Shown here: positions 1 through 8,106 of the stretch, piece by piece
How positions within the stretch are numbered: the first letter of the stretch is position 1
Layout: the number at the start of each line of letters is the position of its first letter
From: UBA2386 sp046306335
GTDB taxonomy: Bacteria > Planctomycetota > UBA1135 > UBA2386
Direction: 5' to 3'
Assembly (NCBI GenBank): GCA_046306335.1
Contig: JBKDXM010000150.1
Location: 62,001-126,000, forward strand
Length of the DNA stretch: 64,000 nucleotides
The notes under the pieces: model-generated
Database searches by the model: none
The model's input: the letters and a program-made list of their open reading frames with translations, nothing else
What the model was told of the DNA's origin: nothing
Position numbers and translations under genes: made by a program

Positions 1-2
1 TC

Positions 3-1091
3 GTGTTCAAGCGCGCCTATCGCAACCTGCCGGAGTACCTCAAGGGCTTCGAGTTCACGGTCGCCTGCCTGCAGGACGCCGAGTCGCTGGAGCGCGCGGC
101 CTTCGAGCTGTGCCTCGACTGCCGCGCCGAGAACGTCTTCTACGCCGAGATCCGCTTCGCGCCGCAGTTGCACGTCCGCGGCGACTTCCGCGTGCGCGAC
201 GTGCTGCGCGCCGTCTGCAAGGGCATCGAACGCGCCAAGAAGCGCATCAACGCCGACCCCGAGGTCAAGCGCGGCCTCGTGCCCCGGTTCGAGGCCGGCG
301 TCATCGTCTGCGCTTTGCGGTTCTTCCTGCCGCAGTTCAGCGAGCACTACCGCGCGTACTTCGAGGCGCTGCCGACGGCCCCGGCGGCGGAGATCTACGC
401 GCTCGCCTCGCTGGAGCTGGCGCGCGCCGCCGTGGCCGCGGCCGAGGACGAGGGCCTGCCCGTCGTCGGCTTCGACCTCGCCGGCCAGGAGCGCGGGTTC
501 CCGGCCAAGGACCATCAGGCGGCCTACCAGCTCGCGCACGAGCACTTCCTCGGCAAGACGGTGCACGCCGGCGAAGACTACGGGCCGGAGTCGATCTTCC
601 AGGCGATCACCGACTGCCACGCCGACCGCATCGGGCACGGCACGTGGCTGTTCAGCCCGCGCCACATCCGCGACCGGTCGATCCGCGACAAGCGCGCGTT
701 CATCGGCAAGCTGGCGCGCTACGTCGCCGAGCGCCGCATCACCCTGGAGGTCTGCCTGACCAGCAACCAGCAGACGATCCCGGAACTGCGCGACGACCTC
801 GGCAGGCATCCGTTCCGCAAGATGCGCGAGGCGCGCTGCAGCGTGACGCTGTGCACCGACAACCGCCTGGTGTCGCGCACGACGATGACCGACGAGTGCG
901 ACAAGGCCGTGCAGGCGTTCGATCTCGACGCGCGCGCCCTCAAGGACGTGCTGATCTACGGCTTCAAGCGCTCGTTCTTCCCCGGTCCGTATCCGCACAA
1001 GCGCGAGTGGGTGCGGTCGGTGCTCAACCACATGGAGGACCGCTTCGCCGAGGCCGGTCACGACGTGCGGGCCGGCCGCCGGCCGTTGTGA
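3..1091 (+). CDS. Adenosine deaminase-like amidohydrolase (5' truncated by window edge)
   Basis: Metal-dependent purine (adenosine) deaminase family. The frame is open to the left edge, so the GTG at 3 is probably internal. The N-terminal barrel strand carrying the HxH metal ligands lies outside the window. Visible family motifs in order are HAGEDYGPESI (about residue 188), DRIGHGTW, EVCLTSNQQT and LCTDNRLVS (about 284), which supply the metal-binding His, the His near the reaction centre and the metal-binding Asp. Residues 75-140 form a longer, Lys/Arg-rich insertion than in the classical enzyme, so substrate preference may differ from adenosine. The role would be cytosolic purine salvage. 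It ends 54 bases before the cytochrome gene, which appears to have its own promoter. The family assignment is firm; the exact substrate is inferred. Confidence 0.85.
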   Translation: MFKRAYRNLPEYLKGFEFTVACLQDAESLERAAFELCLDCRAENVFYAEIRFAPQLHVRGDFRVRDVLRAVCKGIERAKKRINADPEVKRGLVPRFEAGVIVCALRFFLPQFSEHYRAYFEALPTAPAAEIYALASLELARAAVAAAEDEGLPVVGFDLAGQERGFPAKDHQAAYQLAHEHFLGKTVHAGEDYGPESIFQAITDCHADRIGHGTWLFSPRHIRDRSIRDKRAFIGKLARYVAERRITLEVCLTSNQQTIPELRDDLGRHPFRKMREARCSVTLCTDNRLVSRTTMTDECDKAVQAFDLDARALKDVLIYGFKRSFFPGPYPHKREWVRSVLNHMEDRFAEAGHDVRAGRRPL

Positions 1092-1111
1092 AACCGGTAC
1101 GTCCGCGCGCC

Positions 1112-1139
1112 TTGCGCGGACCCCGGTCGCGGCCATGAT
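1112..1139 (+). promoter_or_regulatory. Candidate sigma70-type promoter for the cytochrome gene
   Basis: TTGCGC (1112-1117), a 16-base spacer and CATGAT (1134-1139). Only six bases separate the -10 from the ATG at 1146, so the transcript would begin at or next to the start codon. No Shine-Dalgarno is visible. Called by eye. Confidence 0.4.
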
Positions 1140-1145
1140 GCGGCG

Positions 1146-2291
1146 ATGCTCCGCGCCCTCGCCGCCGTCGCCGTCTGCTCGCTGCTCGCCGCCCAGGAAG
1201 GCCAGCCGCCCGCCGCCAAGGTGGACTTCCAGGAGCAGGTCGCGCCGATCCTGCTGGAGCGGTGCATCGAGTGCCACGGTCCCAAGGCCCAGAAGGGCGA
1301 CCTGCGGCTCGACGCCAAGGCACACCTCTTCGCCGGCGACCAGGAGGACTGGAACGTCCTGCCGGGCAAACCCGACGAGAGCGAACTGCTGCGCCGGTTG
1401 GGCCTGCCGGTCGGCGACGACGAGCTCATGCCGGAGAAGGGCGAGCCGCTGGGCAAGGACCAGCAGGCGCTGATCCGCCGCTGGATCGCCGAGGGCGCCG
1501 ATTGGCCGGCCAGCGGCGACGAGTGGTTCGCCAAGGCGATCGCGGCGCAGGTCATCCCCAAGATCACGTTCGAACTGCCTGATGTCGGCAGCGGCGAGCA
1601 GGCGGCGATCGACGCCGCCGTGGCCGAGCTGAAGCAGCGCGGCGCGGTGGTGCAGCAGGTCGCCGCCGACACGCCGGCGATCGACGTCAACCTCTCGCTG
1701 CTGCGCGACAAGGTGACCGACGCGGACCTCGCGCTGCTGGTGCCGCTGCAGAAGCGCCTCGTCTGGCTCAACCTGTCGCGCACCGCCGTCAGCGACGCCG
1801 GCCGCGCGAGCCTGCAGCAGCTGACGCAGCTGCGCCGGCTGCACGTGGCCAACACGCAGTTGACCGATGCGACGTTCGGTGCGCTCGACGGCCTCGCGCA
1901 CCTGGAGTACGTCAACGCCTACGCCACCGGCCTCGGCGACGACGGCCTCGCCAAGCTGGCCGGGCTGCCGAAGGCGGCGCGGATCTACGCGTGGCAGAGC
2001 AAGGTGACGGCGGCGGCGGCGCAGGCCGCGCGCGCGGCGAAGCCGCAGTTGCTGGTCGATCTCGGCGACTACGTCGAAGCGCGGCTCGCTGCCGCGCAGA
2101 AGGAGATCGCCGACCGCGCCGAGCGCAACAAGCCGGTCAACGACGTCTGCCCGGTGGCCGACAAGCCGGTCGATCCGAACCAGAGCATCGAGCACGACGG
2201 CCGCCGCATCGCGTTCTGCTGCGGCAAGTGCAAGGCGGCGTTCGAGAAGGAGCCGGCGAAGTTCCTCGCCAAGCTGCCGCCGAAGAAGTGA
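1146..2291 (+). CDS. Secreted planctomycete-type cytochrome c with LRR-like middle and YHS-like C-terminus
   Basis: 381 residues. A short signal peptide (residues 1-16, ending LLAAQ) directs export. A single haem-binding motif CIECH (Cys40, Cys43, His44) lies in a context typical of the planctomycete cytochrome domain: QVAPILLERC before it, a DLRLD stretch after it, and a late Met (ELMPEKG) that could be the axial ligand. Residues about 190-290 contain leucine-rich-repeat-like segments (LVWLNLSRTAVSDAG, LRRLHVANTQLTDA). The C-terminus (about 335-380) is a YHS/TRASH-like metal motif with DVCPVADKPVD and FCCGKCKAAFEKEP. This suggests periplasmic electron transfer combined with metal sensing or binding. 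Start chosen at the ATG just before the signal peptide. A convergent hairpin follows at 2315. Domain identity is good; physiological role unknown. Confidence 0.82.
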   Translation: MLRALAAVAVCSLLAAQEGQPPAAKVDFQEQVAPILLERCIECHGPKAQKGDLRLDAKAHLFAGDQEDWNVLPGKPDESELLRRLGLPVGDDELMPEKGEPLGKDQQALIRRWIAEGADWPASGDEWFAKAIAAQVIPKITFELPDVGSGEQAAIDAAVAELKQRGAVVQQVAADTPAIDVNLSLLRDKVTDADLALLVPLQKRLVWLNLSRTAVSDAGRASLQQLTQLRRLHVANTQLTDATFGALDGLAHLEYVNAYATGLGDDGLAKLAGLPKAARIYAWQSKVTAAAAQAARAAKPQLLVDLGDYVEARLAAAQKEIADRAERNKPVNDVCPVADKPVDPNQSIEHDGRRIAFCCGKCKAAFEKEPAKFLAKLPPKK

Positions 2292-2314
2292 GGCCGGCGG
2301 CCCCGGAGCGGGCT

Positions 2315-2331
2315 GCGCCGGAAGCCGGCGC
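2315..2331. terminator. Hairpin between convergent genes
   Basis: Perfect 7-bp inverted repeat GCGCCGG-AAG-CCGGCGC between the cytochrome gene (+) and the FKBP gene (-). There is no U-tract on either side, so it may act as a bidirectional stall or need Rho. Confidence 0.35.
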
Positions 2332-2348
2332 GCGCCGTGTACCGGCGA

Positions 2349-2840
2349 TCAGTGGTGGTGGCCGCCCGGGCCATGCGCGTGCCCGTGCTTCTTCTCCTCG
2401 GGCGTGGCGCGGCGGACGTCGACGACCTCGATCGCGAAGTTGAGCCGCTGGCCGGCCATCGGGTGGTTCGAGGTGATGGTGACGGTGTCGGGCTTCACCT
2501 CGCGCACGAACACGGTCATCGCCCGGCCGTCGCGGCCGCGCGTCTGGAACGCCATGCCGACCTGTACGTCGGCGTCGGCCGGGAACTGGTTGCGCGGCAC
2601 CGCCTGCTCGGCGGCCGGGTCGTACTCGCCGTAGCCTTCGTTGGCGGGCACCACGCAGTCGACCTTGTCGCCGACCTTGCGGCCGGCCAGCTGCCGCTCG
2701 AGGCCCGGCACGATGTTCTGCGCGCCGTGAAGGTAGACGAGCGGTTCCCCGCCCAGGGACTGGTCGGCGACGCTGCCGTCGTCGAGCGTGAGCTTGTAGT
2801 GGATGGTGACGACGTGGCCGTCGGCGATCGCGGGTTTCAT
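2349..2840 (-). CDS. SlyD-like FKBP-type peptidyl-prolyl cis-trans isomerase
   Basis: 163 residues. Cytosolic prolyl isomerase/chaperone of the SlyD branch: the FKBP half begins VTIHYKLTLDDGSVADQS and GEPLVYLHG, with an inserted IF (chaperone) domain between about residues 75 and 125 (YGEYDPAAEQAVPR), followed by the strand NHPMAGQRLNFAIEV that is diagnostic of the family. The C-terminus is a His-rich tail (KKHGHAHGPGGHHH), as in metal-binding SlyD proteins that help nickel enzyme maturation. The open frame runs far upstream on this strand, but the ATG at 2840 is the start because homology begins there and a TAGGCT -10-like element lies 10 bases upstream. No signal peptide. Divergent from the hemerythrin gene. 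Confidence 0.88.
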   Translation of the reverse strand: MKPAIADGHVVTIHYKLTLDDGSVADQSLGGEPLVYLHGAQNIVPGLERQLAGRKVGDKVDCVVPANEGYGEYDPAAEQAVPRNQFPADADVQVGMAFQTRGRDGRAMTVFVREVKPDTVTITSNHPMAGQRLNFAIEVVDVRRATPEEKKHGHAHGPGGHHH

Positions 2841-2850
2841 CGGGGCGGAG

Positions 2851-2880
2851 AGCCTAGGCGGCGGCCCGGGACCGCGACAG
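2851..2880 (-). promoter_or_regulatory. Candidate promoter for the SlyD-like gene
   Basis: A TAGGCT hexamer (complement of 2851-2856) lies 10 bases before the ATG. A weak CTGTCG element sits 18 bases further upstream (complement of 2875-2880). The predicted leader is only a few bases. Confidence 0.3.
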
Positions 2881-2942
2881 ACCCCGCAGCCGGATTCCCC
2901 CGCCGCCGTTGCCACCGGCGCGCCGCCGCGCACGGATCGTTC

Positions 2943-2956
2943 GACACCGGTGTCGG
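2943..2956. promoter_or_regulatory. Perfect 14-bp palindrome, possible operator
   Basis: CGACACCGGTGTCG is its own reverse complement. It lies in the 219-base divergent intergenic region, 103 bases before the hemerythrin start and 102 bases before the SlyD-like start. Symmetric sites of this size fit a dimeric regulator, but no regulator gene is adjacent. Confidence 0.3.
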
Positions 2957-3059
2957 CGCAGTCGGGCTGCGGAGTTCGCGGTGGGTCCCTCTGCGCATGG
3001 GCGCGGCCGATGCCGCCGCCGATGCCGGTCGAGGCGGGAGCGCGCCGCGAGGAACGACC

Positions 3060-3497
3060 ATGACGCGGATCGAGTGGAAGGCGGAATACGAACTCGGGGT
3101 GCCGGCGATGGACGCCGAGCACAGGGAACTGATCGCGGCGATGAACCGCGTGCGCGAACTGGCCGGGCAGGCCGCGGCGAGGTCGCAAATCGAAGCCGCG
3201 CTGCAGCGGCTGGTCGCCCTGACCAAGAAGCACTTCGCCGACGAGGAGGCGCACATGGCGAGGTTCCAGTACGGCGACCGCACGCGCCACCGGCTCATCC
3301 ACCAGGAAATGCTGCGCCGCGTCGGCGGCTATCGCGACCGGTTCCGCGCCGGCGACGGCAAGGTGTCCCGAGAGTTCTGCGACTTCCTGGTCCACGGGCT
3401 CGCTGCGCACCTCACCGGCATCGACCGCGAGTACGCGTCGACGCTGCTGGCGACGACGAACCCGCAGCCCGCCGCTGCGCAGCGGCTGCGCGGCTGA
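3060..3497 (+). CDS. Bacteriohemerythrin
   Basis: 145 residues, a stand-alone O2-binding four-helix protein with a non-haem di-iron site. All seven expected ligands are visible: His21 (DAEH), His58 and Glu62 (KKHFADEE), His77 and His81 (RHRLIH), His117 and Asp122 (AAHLTGID). The N-terminal signature (IEWKAEYELGVPAMDAEH) is also complete. The role would be oxygen storage, delivery or sensing in the cytosol. The longer upstream frame is ignored because homology begins at this ATG and an AGGA motif sits six bases before it. No partner domain such as a methyl-accepting or GGDEF module is fused. Confidence 0.93.
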   Translation: MTRIEWKAEYELGVPAMDAEHRELIAAMNRVRELAGQAAARSQIEAALQRLVALTKKHFADEEAHMARFQYGDRTRHRLIHQEMLRRVGGYRDRFRAGDGKVSREFCDFLVHGLAAHLTGIDREYASTLLATTNPQPAAAQRLRG

Positions 3498-3577
3498 GGC
3501 TGCGACCTCGGCTCGGGGCTTCCTTCGGTCGCGCCGATCGTCCACACTGCGCGGCGTTCCTACCCCTCGCCGCCCCG

Positions 3578-5230
3578 TTGAGCGCAGAAGCCTTTCGCCG
3601 CCTCCTGCTGGAGGCCAACGTCCTCGATCGCGAACGCCTCGCCAAGGCCGAAGCCGCTTCGGCGTCGCGCGGCACGGCCCTCGAGCGCACGATCGTCGCG
3701 CTCGGCCTCGCCGACGAAGCCGCCGTCTGGCGCGTGCTCGCCAAGGCGCACGGCCTCAAGTTCGTCGATCCCGCGAAGTACGCGCCGAACGCCGACGCCC
3801 TGAAGCGCGTGCCGAAGGAGCAGATCGAGCAGAACGAGGCGCTGCCGGTCGTGGTGAAGGACGGCGTGCTGTTCGTCGCCATCGACGACCCGTTGCGCAC
3901 GTTCGTCGCCGACAACCTGTCGTTCCTCGCCGGCTGCCCGGTCGAGTGCGCGCTGATGCCGCCGCAGGCGCTGAAGCAGGCGCTGCGCAAGGCCGCGGGC
4001 AGCGCCGGTGGCGACGCCGGGCGCGCGGCGGCGCCGGCCGGCAAGGACGCCGGCGGCGAGGACGCGCCGATCATCCGCCTCGTCGGCAAGACCATCGACG
4101 ACGCGCTGACCGCGCGCGCCAGCGACATCCCCGTCGAGCCGTTCCAGCAGCGCGTCCGCATCCGCTACCGCGTCGACGGCGTGCTCAAGGAGGTCGCCTC
4201 GCTGGAGGCCGCGCTGCTCGCGCCGGTGACGTCGCGCCTGAAGATCATGGCCGGCCTCGACATCGCCGAGAAGCGCAAGCCGCAGGACGGCCGCATCTCC
4301 TTCAAGGCGTCCGGCGGCCGCGACATCGACATCCGCACCTCGGTGCTGCCGGGCAGCCACGGCGAGACGATCGTGATGCGCCTGCTCGACAAGGAGCGCG
4401 GCCTGATGAGCCTGCAGGCGCTCGGCTTCGAGGGCCGCGACCGCGAGCGCTTCCAGTCGGTGATCGGCCGGCCCAACGGCATCGTGCTGGTCACCGGCCC
4501 GACCGGCTCGGGCAAGACGACGACGCTCTACGCCGCGCTGCAGGAGCTCAACCGGCCCGACGTCAAGATCATCACGGCCGAGGACCCGGTCGAGTTCAAC
4601 ATCCGCGGCATCAACCAGTGCCAGGTCAAGTCGCGCATCGGCCTGACCTTCGCCCGCATCCTGCGCGCGATGCTGCGCCAGGCGCCGAACGTGATCCTGG
4701 TCGGCGAAATCCGCGACAAGGAGACCGCCGAGATCGCCGTGCAGGCGGCGCTGACCGGCCACCTCGTGTTCAGCACGCTGCACACCAACGACAGCGCGTC
4801 GGCGATCACGCGCCTCGTCGACATGGGCGTCAAGCCGTTCCTCGTCGCCGCGTCGGTGCAGGCAGTGCTGGCGCAGCGGCTGCTGCGCGTCGTCTGCAAG
4901 CAGTGCCGCCAGCCGTACGAGCCCACGCCGACCGAACTGCGCAGCGTCGGCATCGACGCTGGGCGCGCGCGCGAGGCGACCTTCTACCGGGCCGAGGGCT
5001 GCGAGGCCTGCGGCCACTCCGGCTACAAGGGGCGGCTCGGCATCTACGAACTGCTGCAGCTCGACAACACGCTGCGCGAGATGACGTTCCGCGGCGAACC
5101 GATGGTCAGGCTGCGCGAGTACGCGTGGCAGTCGGGCGGCATGTCGACGCTGCTGCAGGACGGCGTGCGCAAGGTGATGCAGGGCATGACCACGATCCCC
5201 GAACTGCTGCGCGTCGTCGCCGCGCAGTGA
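3578..5230 (+). CDS. PilB/GspE-family secretion ATPase (copy 1)
   Basis: About 550 residues. Hexameric cytosolic ATPase that drives type IV pilus extension or type II secretion. An N-terminal MshEN-like domain (about 1-130) is followed by the ATPase core: Walker A GPTGSGKT near residue 307, Asp box ITAEDPVEFN, Walker B VILVGEIRDKETAE, His box STLHTNDSASA, and a four-Cys zinc motif (VCKQC and CEACG). No ATG lies at the family start, so a TTG at 3578 is proposed (MSAEAFRRLLLEA); this is uncertain. Oddity: the conserved SDIHIEP motif reads SDIPVEP, so its usual His is replaced by Pro, whereas copy 2 keeps SDIHLEP. It lies 51 bases before pilT. Pilus versus secretion use cannot be settled because no platform or pilin gene is nearby. 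Confidence 0.85.
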   Translation: MSAEAFRRLLLEANVLDRERLAKAEAASASRGTALERTIVALGLADEAAVWRVLAKAHGLKFVDPAKYAPNADALKRVPKEQIEQNEALPVVVKDGVLFVAIDDPLRTFVADNLSFLAGCPVECALMPPQALKQALRKAAGSAGGDAGRAAAPAGKDAGGEDAPIIRLVGKTIDDALTARASDIPVEPFQQRVRIRYRVDGVLKEVASLEAALLAPVTSRLKIMAGLDIAEKRKPQDGRISFKASGGRDIDIRTSVLPGSHGETIVMRLLDKERGLMSLQALGFEGRDRERFQSVIGRPNGIVLVTGPTGSGKTTTLYAALQELNRPDVKIITAEDPVEFNIRGINQCQVKSRIGLTFARILRAMLRQAPNVILVGEIRDKETAEIAVQAALTGHLVFSTLHTNDSASAITRLVDMGVKPFLVAASVQAVLAQRLLRVVCKQCRQPYEPTPTELRSVGIDAGRAREATFYRAEGCEACGHSGYKGRLGIYELLQLDNTLREMTFRGEPMVRLREYAWQSGGMSTLLQDGVRKVMQGMTTIPELLRVVAAQ

Positions 5231-5281
5231 CGCGACCCGCCGCGAACCGCATCGAACCAGGAACCCGCACAAGGACTCGCA

Positions 5282-6343
5282 ATGGACGTCTTCGCATTGA
5301 TGGACGAGGCGCACGGCCGCGGCGCATCCGACCTGCACCTGTCGGTCGGCCGCCCGCCGGTGATGCGGCTCTCGGGCTCGCTCGTCGAGGTCGGTGACGC
5401 GCCGCTGACGCCCCAGGACACCGAGGCGATGGCCAAGTCGGTGACGCCGCCGCGCAACTGGGACGAACTGCAGAAGGTCGGCACCACCGACTTCGGCTAC
5501 GCCCACCGCGACAAGTGCCGCTTCCGCATCAGCGTCCTGACGCAGAAGGGCACCCGCGGCATCGTCATGCGGCAGATCCCGCAGAAGCTGCTGACCTTCG
5601 AGCAGATCGGCCTGCCCGAGTCGGTGCAGCAGCTGCTGACGCTGCATCGCGGGCTCGTCCTGGTCACCGGCCCGACCGGCAGCGGCAAGTCGACGACGCT
5701 CGCGACGATGATCGACTGGATCAACCGCAACCGCGACTGCCACATCATCACGATCGAGGACCCGGTCGAGTACTACCACACGCACAAGAAGTCGCAGGTC
5801 ACGCAGCGCGAGGTCGGCACCGACGTGACGACCTTCGCCGAGGCGATGCGCCGCGCGCTGCGCCAGGACCCCGACGTGATCCTGCTGGGCGAGATGCGCG
5901 ACCTGGAGACGACGTCGGCGGCGATCACCGCGGCCGAGACCGGGCACCTCGTGTTCGGAACGCTGCACACGACCGGCGCTGCGCGCACCGTCGATCGCAT
6001 CATCGACCAGTACCCGCGCGAGGCGCAGGAGCAGATCCGCTCGCAGCTGGCGCAGTCGCTGGTCGCGGTCATCTCGCAGATCCTGATGCCGGCGGCCAGC
6101 GGCGGCCGCGTGGCGGCGTTCGAGATCATGCTGAGCAACCCGGCGATCGAGAACCACAGCCGCAAGTGCGAGACGTTCAAGATCCCGTCCGTGCTGCAGA
6201 CGAGCCGCCGCCAGGGCATGGTGCTGATGGACGACTGCCTGCTCGACCTGTGGCGCGCCGGCCGCATCACCAAGGAGGAGGCGATGGAGCGGTCGTTCGA
6301 CCGCAAGGCGCTGGCCGTCCGCATGGGCGGGGCGGCGGAGTAG
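5282..6343 (+). CDS. pilT: Twitching motility ATPase PilT
   Basis: 353 residues. Cytosolic hexameric ATPase that powers pilus retraction. The N-terminal PAS-like domain opens with GASDLHLSVGRPPVMRLSG. The core carries Walker A GPTGSGKS (about 131-138), Asp box TIEDPVEYYH, Walker B VILLGEMRDLET and His box GTLHTTGAART. The C-terminal retraction region reads NPAIENHSRK then FKIPSVLQTSR, close to the AIRNLIRE and IPSxxQ positions of PilT. Length matches the family. It ends three bases before the second PilB gene, so the three ATPases are probably co-transcribed. Confidence 0.93.
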   Translation: MDVFALMDEAHGRGASDLHLSVGRPPVMRLSGSLVEVGDAPLTPQDTEAMAKSVTPPRNWDELQKVGTTDFGYAHRDKCRFRISVLTQKGTRGIVMRQIPQKLLTFEQIGLPESVQQLLTLHRGLVLVTGPTGSGKSTTLATMIDWINRNRDCHIITIEDPVEYYHTHKKSQVTQREVGTDVTTFAEAMRRALRQDPDVILLGEMRDLETTSAAITAAETGHLVFGTLHTTGAARTVDRIIDQYPREAQEQIRSQLAQSLVAVISQILMPAASGGRVAAFEIMLSNPAIENHSRKCETFKIPSVLQTSRRQGMVLMDDCLLDLWRAGRITKEEAMERSFDRKALAVRMGGAAE

Positions 6344-6346
6344 CGC

Positions 6347-8038
6347 ATGGCGCCGCGTCGACTGCTCGGCCAGATCCTCAAGGAGCTCGGCCTGATCCAC
6401 GAGGGCATCGTCCAGGAAGCGCTGCAGGTGCAGCGCGAGAAGGGCGGCCGCATCGGCGAGATCCTGATCGAACTCGGCCACATCGGCCCCGCTGACCTCA
6501 TGCGAGCGCTGGCGTCGCAGGCCGGCATCGGCTTCCACGACCTCGCCGCGGCGCCGCCGCAGGCGGAGGCGCTGGCGAAGGTCGACCTCGCGACGGCGCG
6601 CGCGTTCAGCGCCGTGCCGGTCAGCCTGCGCGGCAAGGTGCTGGAGGTCGCGGTCGCCGACGCATCCGCGGTGGCGATGCTGCAGGACCTCGCGTTCACG
6701 ACCGGCTGCGAGATCAAGGGCGTGCTCGCCGACGCGGCGCTGCTGCAGCAGGCGCTCGACAAGCACTACCGCGAGGACGCCGCCGACGGCAAGCAGCGGC
6801 TGAAGGAGCTGGTGCAGGAACTGCAGCAGCAGGGCGGCAAGATCGACCTCGAGGACAAGGCGGCCATGGCCGCGGCCGCGCCGGTCGTGAAGCTGCTGAA
6901 CTACATCCTCTACCAGGCGATCCGCGACAAGGCGTCCGACATCCACCTGGAGCCGTTCGAGGGCGACTTCAAGATCCGCTACCGCGTCGACGGCTCGCTG
7001 TTCGAGCTGGAGGCGCCGCCTCCGCACCTCGCCGAGGCGCTGATCGCGCGCGTCAAGGTGATGAGCGACCTCGACATCGCCGAGACCCGGCTGCCGCAGG
7101 ACGGCCGTATCGAGCTGACTGTCGGCGGCCGTTCGGTCGACCTGCGCGTGTCGACGCTGCCGACGATGTACGGCGAGTCGACGGTCATGCGCATCCTCGA
7201 CCGCTCCAACGTCTCGCTGAGCCTCGACAACCTCGGCCTCGTGCCGTCGGTGCGCGAGCACCTGCGCCGCTTCGTCGACCTGCCGCACGGCATCGTCCTG
7301 GTGACCGGCCCGACCGGCTCGGGCAAGACGACGACGCTGTACGCGATGCTGAACGAGGCCAACAAGGAGGACACCAAGGTCATCACCGTCGAGGACCCGG
7401 TCGAGTACGACCTCGAGGGCATCGTGCAGGTGCCGGTCAACGAGGAGATCGGCGTCGGCTACGCCTCGGTGCTGCGCACGATCCTGCGCCAGGACCCGGA
7501 CGTCATCCTGGTGGGCGAGATCCGCGACCGCGAGACGGCGCAGACCGCGATCGAGGCGAGCCTCACCGGCCACCTCGTGTTCAGCACGCTGCACACCAAC
7601 GACGCCGCGTCCGCCGTCACCCGCCTCGTCGACATCGGCATCGAGCCGTTCCTGCTGACCGCGACGGTGCAGGGCATCCTGGCGCAGCGGCTCGTGCGCC
7701 GCGTCTGCCGCGACTGCAAGACCTTCTACGAGCCAGCCGACGACGTGCTGCGCCGGCTCGGCCTCGCCGCCGAGCAGGTCGTCGGCAAGAAGTTCGCCTA
7801 TGGCAAGGGCTGTGCGACCTGCAACTTCACCGGTTACCGCGGCCGCATGGCGATCACCGAGATCCTCGACATCGACGACCGCATGCGCGAGCTCATCCTG
7901 CAGGGCGCGTCGACCGCGACGCTGCAGGCCGCGGCCGTCGAGAACGGCCTGATCGCGTTGCGCGAGAACGGCCTCAACGCCATCTTCGACGGCCACACGT
8001 CCGCCGAGGAAGTGCTGCGCGAGACGATCGCGCTCTGA
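6347..8038 (+). CDS. PilB/GspE-family secretion ATPase (copy 2)
   Basis: 563 residues. Type IV pilus assembly (PilB-like) ATPase. The N-terminal MshEN domain contains tandem helical repeats (LLGQILKELGLI, IGEILIELGHI) of the sort that can bind cyclic di-GMP. The core has KASDIHLEP, Walker A GPTGSGKT near residue 320, TVEDPVEYD, VILVGEIRDRETAQ, STLHTNDAAS and a Cys4 zinc motif (VCRDC, CATCN). Start ATG lies four bases after the pilT stop codon. With copy 1 and pilT it forms an extension/retraction motor set. Having two PilB-type ATPases suggests either two machines (pilus and type II secretion) or specialised subunits. Confidence 0.9.
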   Translation: MAPRRLLGQILKELGLIHEGIVQEALQVQREKGGRIGEILIELGHIGPADLMRALASQAGIGFHDLAAAPPQAEALAKVDLATARAFSAVPVSLRGKVLEVAVADASAVAMLQDLAFTTGCEIKGVLADAALLQQALDKHYREDAADGKQRLKELVQELQQQGGKIDLEDKAAMAAAAPVVKLLNYILYQAIRDKASDIHLEPFEGDFKIRYRVDGSLFELEAPPPHLAEALIARVKVMSDLDIAETRLPQDGRIELTVGGRSVDLRVSTLPTMYGESTVMRILDRSNVSLSLDNLGLVPSVREHLRRFVDLPHGIVLVTGPTGSGKTTTLYAMLNEANKEDTKVITVEDPVEYDLEGIVQVPVNEEIGVGYASVLRTILRQDPDVILVGEIRDRETAQTAIEASLTGHLVFSTLHTNDAASAVTRLVDIGIEPFLLTATVQGILAQRLVRRVCRDCKTFYEPADDVLRRLGLAAEQVVGKKFAYGKGCATCNFTGYRGRMAITEILDIDDRMRELILQGASTATLQAAAVENGLIALRENGLNAIFDGHTSAEEVLRETIAL

Positions 8039-8070
8039 CGCCGGATGGCGGCGCTGCCGCCGGACCGGCA

Positions 8071-8100
8071 TTGCCCGCGCCTTCGGCCGTGGGCTACAAC
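8071..8100 (+). promoter_or_regulatory. Candidate promoter for folE
   Basis: TTGCCC (8071-8076), an 18-base spacer and TACAAC (8095-8100), six bases before the ATG at 8107. It implies a leaderless or near-leaderless transcript and argues against using the in-frame TTG at 8071 as a start codon. Confidence 0.35.
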
Positions 8101-8106
8101 CTCGGC

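Noticed and set aside
2337..3059. N-terminal extension of hemerythrin
   Set aside because: This open frame runs antisense through the SlyD-like gene; an AGGA motif and the family start are at 3060.
3560..8071. 1503-residue open frame antisense to the pilus ATPase genes
   Set aside because: It mirrors three well-identified ATPase genes, has no recognisable domain, and is Arg/Leu/Asp-rich as expected from reverse reading of high-GC codons.
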